Source of the DNA: Paraburkholderia rhizosphaerae
GTDB lineage: Bacteria; Pseudomonadota; Gammaproteobacteria; Burkholderiales; Burkholderiaceae
Assembly: GCF_004366595.1 (NCBI RefSeq)
Contig: NZ_SORE01000001.1
Coordinates: forward strand, 62,001 to 126,000
Direction of reading: 5' to 3'
Length of the DNA: 64,000 nucleotides
In this document: positions 33,073 to 41,168 of the stretch, one piece after another
Numbering within the stretch: position 1 is the stretch's first letter
How the letters are laid out: every line of letters begins with the position of its first letter
Notes under the pieces: model-generated
What the model saw: the letters and a program-made list of their open reading frames with translations, nothing else
The model's database searches: none
What the model was told of the DNA's origin: nothing
Program-made: the position numbers and the translations under genes

Positions 33073-34164
33073 TCAGAACATGTGATTGACGCCGATCCGC
33101 CCAACCGTCTGTGCGTTCGAACTCGACGCGAGATAGCCGAACTGCGCGGCGTGCGCGTTCGGCCCGGACGCGCGCTGCAGACCAACGCCCGCATAAACCT
33201 GCGTGACCTTCGACAGGTAATGCGTCAAGAACAGGTTGTACTGATTGAATGTCAGCTCTTCGAACGTCGAGCGGTTGTACGACAGGCCGAGCACATACAG
33301 CCGCGCGCCGCCGCTCAGATCGATATTCACGCCGACCTGATAGTTGTGCTCGTGCACGGAACCTTCCGCGTTTTCGAGCTTCACATCGGTATACGTGACG
33401 TGCGGCGTGAACACGTTGATGGCCACCGAGCCGCCGACGGCGATCGTGCTGTAACGGCTAGCGTTGAACTGTACGCCCGAGCGCAGTTGCTGGCCGAGCA
33501 GCGACGTAAGACTGAACACGCCGAAAATGTCGGCTGTGCGGTCATGCGACATCGTGTACGCAGCCCCAAGCTTGACGATACCGTGCTGATAACGCGCACC
33601 CACGCTGTACTGCCGTCCCGCGCTGAAATCGCCGGCCTGACCACCGAAGCTGTTCATCACGCCGGCCTGAAAGCCGCGGTAGTTGATCGTTTCGTACTTC
33701 GCCGAGTTATTCAACGCATGCACATTCGCCAGGCCGTCGAGGTTGCCGACCGTGTAGAAGGACGAAATACCCGGCACCGAGTTGTTCAGTGCGCCGACAT
33801 ACTCATAGATATAGTCTGGAATGTTACCGAAGCTCAACGCGCCCCATTGGTCGTTCGCAAGACCGACGTACGCATCGCGATTGAAAAAGCTGGTCGGATT
33901 GATCTGCGCGCCCGTGTTGGACAGGTAACCGGATTCGAGCCGCGCAAACACCGCGTTGCCGCCGCCCAGATCTTCCCTCACCAGAAAACCCCAGCGGTCC
34001 GGCGTCCGTTTGCCTGCCGATTGCTGCACCAGATGGCCTCCATGCGAGTTCGTCACGAAGTCGACGCCTGAGTCGATGCTCCCGTATATCGTGACGGACG
34101 ACTGCGCGAGCGCAGGACAGCTGATTAGCGCGGCACATCCGCCGACGAACAATCTAGTCTTCAA
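33073..34164 (-). CDS. Outer-membrane porin (OmpC-like, Gram-negative porin family)
   Basis: A 363-residue beta-barrel porin. A signal peptide (LFVGGCAALISCPALAQ) precedes the typical start SSVTIYGSIDSGVDFVTN, and the sequence ends with a C-terminal Phe (VGRIGVNHMF) for BAM recognition. Motifs GFLVREDLGGGNAVFARLES and AYVGLANDQWGALSFGN are typical of Burkholderia porins. It is divergent to the catabolic cluster and followed by the AAHS carrier, so it may let the aromatic acid enter the periplasm. Confidence 0.92.
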   Translation of the reverse strand: MKTRLFVGGCAALISCPALAQSSVTIYGSIDSGVDFVTNSHGGHLVQQSAGKRTPDRWGFLVREDLGGGNAVFARLESGYLSNTGAQINPTSFFNRDAYVGLANDQWGALSFGNIPDYIYEYVGALNNSVPGISSFYTVGNLDGLANVHALNNSAKYETINYRGFQAGVMNSFGGQAGDFSAGRQYSVGARYQHGIVKLGAAYTMSHDRTADIFGVFSLTSLLGQQLRSGVQFNASRYSTIAVGGSVAINVFTPHVTYTDVKLENAEGSVHEHNYQVGVNIDLSGGARLYVLGLSYNRSTFEELTFNQYNLFLTHYLSKVTQVYAGVGLQRASGPNAHAAQFGYLASSSNAQTVGRIGVNHMF

Positions 34165-34519
34165 CTTGCCTCCAAATATTGTTATCCGATGTTGTTATCG
34201 TGGCCGGCCGGGGTCTCACGGGCGGGCACGGTTGTCTGTCGTCGGTAAAGAGCCACGCAACGCCGATTCTCCTGGTCGGCGTCGCGCGTCGACAACCCCT
34301 TCACGCTGCGCAAAGTGTAGCGGGGTCATTTACGCTTTTGAATCGTGAAATATTTATCAATCGATAGAACAATGCGAATACTGGCCTGGGGTATTTCCCA
34401 GGAACCATTGAAAAATGCGATTACCCTTCTTTAATCACCGGTATTTCGCGTGCTACCATCCGCGCGTTCCAAATCGACTTCCGAAACGACAAAGCGCCGC
34501 CTATGCGGAGGAAAACAGA
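34165..34519. promoter_or_regulatory. Divergent control region between porin and UbiX genes
   Basis: This 355-bp region must contain promoters for both directions and holds no gene. The right half is A/T-rich. ATTTATCAATCGAT at 34352-34365 recurs in inverse orientation at 35248-35261. CCTGGG-GTATTT-CCCAGG at 34385-34402 is a perfect six-base inverted repeat. Both are candidate operators for the LysR protein at the end of the cluster or for another regulator. Confidence 0.55.
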
Positions 34520-35098
34520 ATGCTAGTCAGAGCAGTACCGCCGCGGCGCATGGTCGTCGGCATCAGCGGCGCGTCGGGCGTCGTATACGGCGTGCGGCTG
34601 CTGCAGCTGCTAAGGCAGATGGACATCGAAACGCATCTGGTGATGAGCCGCTCCGCGCAGGTCACGCTTGCGCACGAGTCCGACTACAGCGTTGCGGACG
34701 TGCGCGCGCTCGCCACCGTCTGCTACTCGAACACCGACATCGGCGCCGCCATTTCGAGCGGCTCCTTCCCGGTGATGGGCATGATCGTCGCGCCCTGCTC
34801 GATCAAGACACTATCGGAGGTTGCCACCGGCGTGACGAGCGGCCTGCTGTCGCGCGCCGCGGACGTGACGCTCAAGGAACGCCGCCGCCTGGTGCTGATG
34901 GTGCGCGAAACGCCGCTGCATCTGGGGCACCTGCGCAGCATGACGAGCGTCACCGAAGCCGGCGCAATCGTCTATCCGCCGGTGCCGGCATTCTACGCGA
35001 GCCCCGAATCGATCGACGACATGGTCGATCACACGCTCGGCCGGGTGCTCGATCTGTTCGGCATCGAGACGTCGGTCGTGCATCGCTGGGGCATGTAG
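34520..35098 (+). CDS. UbiX/Pad1-type flavin prenyltransferase
   Basis: A 192-residue enzyme that makes prenylated FMN from FMN and dimethylallyl phosphate, the cofactor of UbiD decarboxylases. Conserved features: GISGASGVVYGVRLLQLL, VMSRSAQ, VAPCSIKTLSEVATGVTSGLLSRAADVTLKE and RRLVLMVRETPLH. The ATG at 34520 has GGAGG seven to eight bases upstream, giving the family's usual N-terminus. First gene of the plus-strand cluster; the UbiD gene is nine genes downstream. The chromosome probably has another UbiX for ubiquinone, so this copy is likely dedicated to the catabolic UbiD. Confidence 0.92.
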   Translation: MLVRAVPPRRMVVGISGASGVVYGVRLLQLLRQMDIETHLVMSRSAQVTLAHESDYSVADVRALATVCYSNTDIGAAISSGSFPVMGMIVAPCSIKTLSEVATGVTSGLLSRAADVTLKERRRLVLMVRETPLHLGHLRSMTSVTEAGAIVYPPVPAFYASPESIDDMVDHTLGRVLDLFGIETSVVHRWGM

Positions 35099-35238
35099 CG
35101 CCAGCCGTTGTCATGCGCGGTCATTAATAAAATTGCCTGATGATCCATTCGGATTCTTTTGCTTCTTAAGTGCCCGGCGTTGTTTTAAAGTTCATTCCAG
35201 TTTTCAGCGGGTGATGCATTTTAAAACTGCATTAAAAG

Positions 35239-35262
35239 GATTTATCGATCGATTGATAAATC
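35239..35262. promoter_or_regulatory. Palindromic operator candidate before the monooxygenase gene
   Basis: GATTTATC (35239-35246), eight bases, GATAAATC (35255-35262) is a perfect inverted repeat 46 bp before the monooxygenase start. Its right part contains the inverse complement of the 14-mer found at 34352-34365. The size fits a LysR-type or other dimeric regulator. Confidence 0.6.
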
Positions 35263-35307
35263 AACTCGATAAAAGCGCCCCAACACGGAAAGAGGTTGAT
35301 TCGACGA

Positions 35308-36495
35308 ATGAAGATTGTCATTGCGGGAGCCGGAATCGGCGGACTGACGGCAGGCGTGGCGTTACTGAAGAAAGGCTTCGATGTCACCATTCTCGAACAG
35401 GCGCAGGCGCTCAAGGAGATCGGTGCAGGCGTGCAACTCGCGCCGAATGCAACACGGGTGTTGTACCAGATCGGCGTCGGCCAGAAGCTTGAAGCGCTTG
35501 CATGCGAGCCGCCCGGCAAGCGCGTGCGCCTGTGGAATACCGGTCAGGCGTGGCGCCTGTTCGATCTTGGCGCGGCATCGCGGGAAATTTACGGCTATCC
35601 GTACTTCACGCTGCATCGCGCAGACCTGCATCAGGGTCTGGCCGACGCTGTGTATGCGCTATCGGCCGATGCAATCCGTCTCGGCGAGAAAGTCGAAGGC
35701 TTGAAGCAACGCGGCGGGAAGGTTGAAGTCACAACGGTTCAAGGCAACGTGTACGAAGCCGACCTGCTGATCGGCGCCGACGGTGTGCACTCGCGCGTGC
35801 GGCGCGCGTTATTCGGCCCTGATGAACCCGTGTACTCTGGCGTGATGGCATGGCGTGGTGTGATCGACGCGGAAAGACTGCCCGAACACTTGCGCACCGG
35901 TTACGGCACCAACTGGGTCGGGCCCGGCGCACACGTCATTCACTATCCTTTGCGAGGGCATAAACTGATCAACTTCGTCGGCGCGGTCGAACGCGATGGC
36001 TGGCAAGTCGAATCCTGGTCGGAACGCGGCACGCTCGAAGAATGTCTGAACGATTTCGCAGGTTGGCACGACGACGTTCGCGCGCTGATCTCGGCCATCG
36101 ACATTCCGTACAAGTGGGCGCTGATGGTGCGCGAACCGATGACGCGCTGGAGTTCCGGCCATGCGACGCTGCTCGGCGACGCGTGCCACCCGACGCTGCC
36201 ATTTCTCGCGCAGGGCGCCGGCATGGCGATCGAGGATGGCTACCTGATCGCACGCTGCGTCGCGCGTTATACGGACGACTTGCCGCGCGCACTGGAACGC
36301 TATGAAGCATTGCGACTCGAGCGCACCGCGCGCGTCGTACGCGGCTCGGCGGCCAATGCGACGCGCTTTCACAACCCGCAGCTCGCGCATGCAGAGGGCG
36401 CGGCGGATTATGTCGACCGCGAATGGAGCGAGGAGCGCGTGAAGGAGCGCTACAACTGGCTGTTCGAATACGACGTCGACGCGGTCGAAGTTTGA
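35308..36495 (+). CDS. FAD-dependent aromatic monooxygenase (salicylate/3-hydroxybenzoate hydroxylase type)
   Basis: A 395-residue class A flavoprotein hydroxylase that adds one oxygen to an activated ring using NAD(P)H. Motifs: GAGIGG near the N-terminus for FAD, the DG motif IGADGVHSRVRRALFG and the GD motif LLGDACHPTLPFLAQGAGMAIEDG. The relatives are salicylate 1-hydroxylase, 3-hydroxybenzoate 6-hydroxylase and 6-hydroxynicotinate 3-monooxygenase, several of which decarboxylate while hydroxylating. The ATG at 35308 begins the FAD fold directly; an upstream TTG at 35296 is possible. Followed 99 bp later by the dioxygenase gene. Confidence 0.9.
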   Translation: MKIVIAGAGIGGLTAGVALLKKGFDVTILEQAQALKEIGAGVQLAPNATRVLYQIGVGQKLEALACEPPGKRVRLWNTGQAWRLFDLGAASREIYGYPYFTLHRADLHQGLADAVYALSADAIRLGEKVEGLKQRGGKVEVTTVQGNVYEADLLIGADGVHSRVRRALFGPDEPVYSGVMAWRGVIDAERLPEHLRTGYGTNWVGPGAHVIHYPLRGHKLINFVGAVERDGWQVESWSERGTLEECLNDFAGWHDDVRALISAIDIPYKWALMVREPMTRWSSGHATLLGDACHPTLPFLAQGAGMAIEDGYLIARCVARYTDDLPRALERYEALRLERTARVVRGSAANATRFHNPQLAHAEGAADYVDREWSEERVKERYNWLFEYDVDAVEV

Positions 36496-36594
36496 GTTTC
36501 GAGCCAGCGTTAAAGACGTTCACGCAATAGAAGTCGTTCAAGCGCCTGCGCCGGGTATCGCCCGCGAGCCGGGCGCGATGTCTGGAGACAAAAG

Positions 36595-37125
36595 ATGGCC
36601 ACGATTCCCGCTGTCCTCGGTCTGCACCATTTCGCATGGCGCTGCCGCAACGCCGAGGAAACCCGTCATTTCTACGAGGACATTCTCGGTCTGCCGCTGA
36701 CGCACGTGATCCGCCTCGACCGCGTGCCGAGCACCGGCGAGCATTGTCCTTATGTGCACCTGTTTTTCGAGCTCGCAGACGGTTCGAACATCGCATTCTT
36801 CGACCTCGGCGACAACACCGCCGCACTACCGTCGCCGAATACGCCTGCATGGGTCAATCACATCGCGTTCCGCCTCGCGTCGCTCGAGGAGCTCGCAACG
36901 ATGAAGCAACGGCTCGTCGATCACGGCATTCAAGTTCTCGGTATCACCGATCATGAGTTCGTGCGATCGATCTATTTCTTCGATCCGAACGGGCTGCGTC
37001 TCGAGTTCACGGTCGTCGTCGCGAATGCGGAAACGCTCGACGGCTATAAAATGCGGGCTCGCGGCGCACTCGACGCATGGACCGCGGATCAGAAAAAAGC
37101 TGCACCGGAGACACGTCCCGCATGA
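36595..37125 (+). CDS. VOC-superfamily protein, probable extradiol-type dioxygenase
   Basis: A 176-residue single-module vicinal-oxygen-chelate protein. The metal ligands expected for the family can be read as His in LGLHHFAWRCR, His in WVNHIAFRL and Glu in GLRLEFTVVV. This is the size of short extradiol dioxygenases and glyoxalase relatives. Position after a ring hydroxylase and before fumarylacetoacetase suggests that it opens the hydroxylated ring. GGAGA lies seven bases before the ATG, and its stop overlaps the next start (ATGA). A lactoylglutathione-lyase or isomerase role cannot be excluded. Confidence 0.82.
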   Translation: MATIPAVLGLHHFAWRCRNAEETRHFYEDILGLPLTHVIRLDRVPSTGEHCPYVHLFFELADGSNIAFFDLGDNTAALPSPNTPAWVNHIAFRLASLEELATMKQRLVDHGIQVLGITDHEFVRSIYFFDPNGLRLEFTVVVANAETLDGYKMRARGALDAWTADQKKAAPETRPA

Positions 37126-38489
37126 CCGCCCTGAACTCCACTCATGACCCGGCACTGCGCAGCTGGGTCGAAACGGCCAATCTGCCAGGCGCGGATTTTC
37201 CGATCCAGAATCTGCCGTTCGGCGCGTTCGAGCGCGATGGTCATGCACGTACCGGCGTCGCGATCGGCGATCGCATCGTCGATCTGCACGCGCTGCACGA
37301 AGCAGCGCTGATCGACGGCGATGCGGCGCTTGCCTGCGCTGCGGCGAGCGGCGGCTCGCTAAACCCGTTGATGGCGCTCGAGCCGCGCTATCTCAGCGCA
37401 TTGCGCCGCGCGCTGTCCGCGCTGCTGCGCAGGGACTCGCCGCAAGCGCCGCAGGTTCAGTCGCGCGAGGCCGCGCTGCTGCCGCGCATTGCCGACGTCA
37501 CGATGCGGTTGCCCTGCGAAATCGGCGACTACACCGATTTCTTGACATCGCTGTATCACACCGAACGGCACGGCCGCTATAAAGGTCTGGCCGATCCGCT
37601 TCCGCCCGCATTCAAGTCGCTGCCGATCGCGTATCACGGCCGCGCATCGTCGCTGCGCGTCAGCGGCGGGGAGGTGCGCCGTCCGCGTGGACAGTATCGC
37701 GACCCGCACGGCAATGTGTGCTTCGGCCCGGCACCCGCACTCGATTTCGAACTCGAACTCGCTGCTTTTATCGGTCGCGGCAACGCATTCACGCAACCGA
37801 TCGCAATCGACGACGCACACGATCACATCTTCGGCTATTGCCTGCTCAACGATTGGTCCGCAAAAAGCATTCAGTGGTTCGAACAGGTGCTCGGCCCGTT
37901 TCTCGGCAAGAGTTTTCATTCGAGCCTGTCGCCGTGGATCGTCACCGCCGAGGCATTGGCGCCATTCCGCAAGCCGGCGCCATCGCGTGCCGCTGGCGAC
38001 CCCGCGCTGCTGCCGCATCTGCATGGCACGTTCGATCAGCAAAACGGCGGGTTGAACATCGAGCTCGAAGCGTATCTGTCCACGACGAAAATGCGCGCTA
38101 ATGGCGTTGCGGCGGTGCGTATCACGCGCACGCATCTGGACAACCTGTACTGGACCTTCGCGCAGATGGTCACGCATCACGCGAGCAATGGCTGCAATCT
38201 GCGCACCGGCGATCTGCTCGGCAGCGGCACGATTTCCGGCGCCGACGATCTTTCGCGCGCGTGTCTGACCGAACTGACGAATGCCGGCAAAGACCCGTTG
38301 CAGTTGCCGAATGGTGAAACGCGCACCGCGCTCGAAGACGGCGACGAAGTTGTGTTCCGCGCGCGCGCGGTGCAGCCTGGCGCCGTGTCCATCGGCTTCG
38401 GCGAATGCCGCGGAACGATCGCACCGGCACTCGAAGCACTTGCATCATCCGGATCTTCGATGTCGTCACGCAGCGAGGCACACGCATGA
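37122..38489 (+). CDS. Fumarylacetoacetase-family hydrolase (full-length FAH type)
   Basis: A 455-residue hydrolase of carbon-carbon bonds in 1,3-diketo acids. It has the N-terminal SH3-like domain (PIQNLPFGAFERDG, GVAIGDRIVDL) and the catalytic domain, with Asp/Glu metal ligands in DYTDFLTSLYHTERHG, ALDFELELAAFIG and NDWSAKSIQWFE, plus PIAYHGRASSLRVSG and GPFLGKSFHSSLSPW. These closely follow fumarylacetoacetase of tyrosine degradation rather than the short fumarylpyruvate hydrolases. It overlaps both neighbours by ATGA, so all three are translated together. The true substrate is probably an analogue, with fumarate or a related acid as a product. Confidence 0.9.
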   Translation: MTALNSTHDPALRSWVETANLPGADFPIQNLPFGAFERDGHARTGVAIGDRIVDLHALHEAALIDGDAALACAAASGGSLNPLMALEPRYLSALRRALSALLRRDSPQAPQVQSREAALLPRIADVTMRLPCEIGDYTDFLTSLYHTERHGRYKGLADPLPPAFKSLPIAYHGRASSLRVSGGEVRRPRGQYRDPHGNVCFGPAPALDFELELAAFIGRGNAFTQPIAIDDAHDHIFGYCLLNDWSAKSIQWFEQVLGPFLGKSFHSSLSPWIVTAEALAPFRKPAPSRAAGDPALLPHLHGTFDQQNGGLNIELEAYLSTTKMRANGVAAVRITRTHLDNLYWTFAQMVTHHASNGCNLRTGDLLGSGTISGADDLSRACLTELTNAGKDPLQLPNGETRTALEDGDEVVFRARAVQPGAVSIGFGECRGTIAPALEALASSGSSMSSRSEAHA

Positions 38490-39262
38490 CCGCACTCAAT
38501 GGATTCGTGCAAGTCGGTCACGGCCCGCGCAAAGTGCTCGCGATGTCCGGCTGGTTCGGCAGTTCCGCGGATTGGCGGGGGCTCGTGCCGGCGCTCGACG
38601 TCGACAGCTTCACCTACGTATTCTTCGACTATCGCGGCTACGGTCAATCGCTCGAACGTGACGGCGCGTTCACGTTCGCCGAAGCAGCGGGTGACGTGCT
38701 TGCGCTCGCGGATCATCTCGACTGGCAACGCTTTAGCCTGATCGGCCATTCGATGGGCGGCATGGCAATGCAGCGCGTGCTGCTCGCCGCGCCGCATCGT
38801 ATCGAACGGATGGCCGGCATCTCGGCGGTGCCCGCGTGCGGCTCGCGGATGGACGCAGCGCGCCTCGCCGGCTTCAGTGCAACGGTCAACGATGTGTCAA
38901 AGCGCGCGGGCATCATTGCGTTTTCGACCGGCAACCGTCTTACGCCGACCTGGAGCACGCATCTCGCGAATGAATCGGTGCGGCTGTCGAAGCGCGAAGC
39001 GTTCGCCGGCTATCTGCCCGAATGGGCGTCGCGCGACTTTTCCGCTGAATTGATCGGTAGCGCGGCCGCACAGGTGCCGCTCAAGCTCTTTATCGGCGAA
39101 CACGACCCGACGCTCACCTCCGATCTGATGAACCGCACGTGGCTCGCGTGGTATCCGCACGCGACGCTTGAAACGCTCTCGAATGCGGGCCACTACGCGA
39201 TGTATGAGGTACCGGTTGCGCTCGCAACCAAGCTGGAAGACTGGCTGAAACAGACGACGTAG
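38486..39262 (+). CDS. Alpha/beta hydrolase
   Basis: A 258-residue alpha/beta-hydrolase-fold enzyme. The nucleophile elbow GHSMGGMAM carries the catalytic Ser, Asp lies in LFIGEHDPTL and His in SNAGHYAMYEVP. The start of the fold, MSGWFGSSADWRGLVPAL, replaces the usual HGFPG oxyanion strand. Homologues in aromatic pathways hydrolyse ring-cleavage products, deformylate N-formyl amides (NicD) or act as cofactor-free dioxygenases, so it may release a side product here. The start overlaps the fumarylacetoacetase stop (ATGA). Exact reaction unknown. Confidence 0.87.
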   Translation: MTALNGFVQVGHGPRKVLAMSGWFGSSADWRGLVPALDVDSFTYVFFDYRGYGQSLERDGAFTFAEAAGDVLALADHLDWQRFSLIGHSMGGMAMQRVLLAAPHRIERMAGISAVPACGSRMDAARLAGFSATVNDVSKRAGIIAFSTGNRLTPTWSTHLANESVRLSKREAFAGYLPEWASRDFSAELIGSAAAQVPLKLFIGEHDPTLTSDLMNRTWLAWYPHATLETLSNAGHYAMYEVPVALATKLEDWLKQTT

Positions 39263-39310
39263 CAATACTGTCCACATGCCGTGGTCCGGCGTGCGGACGC
39301 AGGAGACTCC

Positions 39311-40132
39311 ATGTACGAGACCACTTACCTGCGCGCATCGACGCTCGAGGAAGCCGTCGCGTGGCTGCGCGAGCACGACGAGGCACGTCCGCTATCCGGC
39401 GGCATGACGCTGATTCCGACGCTCAAACAGCGACTCGCGGCGCCATCCCACCTGATCGACCTCACCCGCATCGACGCTCTGCACGGCATCGCCGTCGTGG
39501 ATGGCGCACTGCGCATCGGCGCACTGACGCGGCACGCGGAAGTTGCCGCTTCGCCGATCGTCGCCGCGACGATCCCGGCGCTCGCCGAGCTCGCGAACGT
39601 GATCGCCGATCCGCAAGTGCGCAATCGCGGCACGATGGGCGGATCCGTCGCCAACAACGACCCAGCCGCGGATTACCCGTCCGCGGTGCTCGCGCTGAAC
39701 GCGCAAGTCATCACTTCCGAACGGCGCATTGCCGCCGACGATTACTTCGTCGATACGTTCGAGACCGCACTCGCGCCGGACGAACTCGTCACCGCAATCG
39801 AATACGCGATTCCGCTGCGCGCCGCCTACGCGAAGTTCCGGCAACCGGCTTCGGGCTATGCGGTGGTTGGCGTGTTTATCGCGCACTATCCGGACGCGGT
39901 GCGCGTCGGCGTAACCGGTGCGGGCGCATCGGTGTTCCGCTGGCGCGATGCCGAAGACGCACTGACCCGTGAGCTTTCCGAAGCATCACTCGCCGCTGTG
40001 AAAGCGGACCCGTCGACGTTACCCGATGACGACAATGCATCGGCCGTGTATCGCGCCCATCTGATCGAAACATACGCGCGCCGCGCATTGCAGACGCTGC
40101 TCGCTCAACCGCTGCGCCCAGCCGCTCAATAG
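39311..40132 (+). CDS. Molybdenum hydroxylase, FAD-binding medium subunit (CoxM type)
   Basis: A 273-residue FAD subunit that passes electrons from the iron-sulfur centres to the acceptor. Motifs for FAD are PLSGGMTLIPTLKQRLA near residue 30 and NRGTMGGSVANNDPAADYP near 110, followed by the CO-dehydrogenase flavoprotein C-terminal domain. AGGAGA precedes the ATG by five bases. It is the first of four consecutive molybdenum-hydroxylase genes; the next starts 11 bp later. Confidence 0.92.
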   Translation: MYETTYLRASTLEEAVAWLREHDEARPLSGGMTLIPTLKQRLAAPSHLIDLTRIDALHGIAVVDGALRIGALTRHAEVAASPIVAATIPALAELANVIADPQVRNRGTMGGSVANNDPAADYPSAVLALNAQVITSERRIAADDYFVDTFETALAPDELVTAIEYAIPLRAAYAKFRQPASGYAVVGVFIAHYPDAVRVGVTGAGASVFRWRDAEDALTRELSEASLAAVKADPSTLPDDDNASAVYRAHLIETYARRALQTLLAQPLRPAAQ

Positions 40133-40143
40133 GAGACGAATAA

Positions 40144-40617
40144 ATGGAATTCACCGGATCGCAAACCATCGCCGCCGCGCGGGAACAGGTCTGGCGCGGC
40201 CTGAACGACGCGGCCGTGTTGCAGGCCTGCGTGCCCGGCTGCGAAGCGTTTACCGCGGAAAGCGACGACGAGTTCAAGGCCGTTGTGGTTGCGGCAGTGG
40301 GGCCCGTAAAAGCGCGCTTCAAAGGCACGCTGTCGCTATCCGAGCGGGACGCGCCGAACGGCTACAAGATCGCGGGCCAAGGCGAAGGCGGCATCGCCGG
40401 ATTCGGCAAGATGACCGCGACGGTCACGCTTGCCGATGCAGAAGAAGACGGCGGCACGCTGCTGACCTACGTTGCCGAAGCACAGGTCGGCGGCAAGCTC
40501 GCGCAGATCGGTTCGCGGCTCGTCACGTCGGTTGCGAACAAGCTGGCAGCGGAGTTTTTCAAGCGGTTCAACGCGACGATGAGCGCGACTGCGGAAGAAG
40601 CTGGCGCGGCGAAATAA
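40144..40617 (+). CDS. CoxG-like SRPBCC protein
   Basis: A 157-residue START/SRPBCC-fold protein (MEFTGSQTIAAAREQVWRGL, LQACVPGCE, GKMTATVTL). CoxG proteins accompany molybdenum hydroxylases; in the CO-dehydrogenase system CoxG has been linked to membrane or quinone attachment. Here it lies between the FAD and iron-sulfur subunit genes, with AGGAGA upstream of its ATG. It probably helps electrons reach the respiratory chain. It lacks the C-terminal membrane anchor of some CoxG proteins, as far as can be read. Confidence 0.85.
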   Translation: MEFTGSQTIAAAREQVWRGLNDAAVLQACVPGCEAFTAESDDEFKAVVVAAVGPVKARFKGTLSLSERDAPNGYKIAGQGEGGIAGFGKMTATVTLADAEEDGGTLLTYVAEAQVGGKLAQIGSRLVTSVANKLAAEFFKRFNATMSATAEEAGAAK

Positions 40618-40655
40618 CCGCGACGATGCGATCGAAAACGCAACAAGGGTGAATC

Positions 40656-41168
40656 ATGGTTGAAGTTCAGTTGCAGGTGAACGGCGTCGATGTCCGGCAC
40701 GACGTGCCTGACCAGACGCTGCTCGTCGAATTCCTGCGTGAAACGCTACGCCTGACGGGCACGCACGTCGGCTGCGATACGAGCCAGTGCGGCGCGTGCA
40801 CGGTCAATCTCGATGGCGTCTCCGTCAAGTCTTGCACGGTGCTCGCCGCACAGGCGAGCGGCGCACGGGTGGTGACCGTCGAAGGGTTGAAGCCGAACGA
40901 AAAGACTGGCCTGCATCCGGTGCAAAACGCGTTCGTGCAATGTCACGGATTGCAATGCGGCTTCTGCACCCCCGGCATGATCATGTCGTGCGACTTCTAC
41001 TTGCGCCAGCCGCCGGCACTCGACGATGCGAGTATCTGCCACGGACTCGAAGGCAATATCTGCCGCTGCACCGGTTACGTGAACATCATCGAGGCCGTGC
41101 GGCATGCGGCGCGCGAGATGTATCCGGAACATGCAGGTGCCGCGCATCAGGAGGGCGAGCGCTCATGA
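40656..41168 (+). CDS. Molybdenum hydroxylase, 2Fe-2S small subunit (CoxS type)
   Basis: A 170-residue protein with two [2Fe-2S] clusters. The plant-type site is GCDTSQCGACTVNL with a fourth Cys in VKSCTV, and the second site is CGFCTPGMIMSCDF with NICRCTGY. Length and order match small subunits of isoquinoline and nicotinate hydroxylases. The stop overlaps the start of the molybdenum subunit gene (ATGA), ensuring equal production. Confidence 0.95.
   Translation: MVEVQLQVNGVDVRHDVPDQTLLVEFLRETLRLTGTHVGCDTSQCGACTVNLDGVSVKSCTVLAAQASGARVVTVEGLKPNEKTGLHPVQNAFVQCHGLQCGFCTPGMIMSCDFYLRQPPALDDASICHGLEGNICRCTGYVNIIEAVRHAAREMYPEHAGAAHQEGERS

Noticed and set aside
33920..33950. GTAACC sequence inside the porin gene and others at 2858, 16300, 28044 and 56320
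   Set aside because: They lack CGAA at 16 bases and lie inside genes.
40144..40617. Reading the cluster as furoyl-CoA (hmf) pathway
   Set aside because: No CoA ligase or thioesterase pair is present, while FAD hydroxylase, VOC and FAH genes are, which do not belong to that route.
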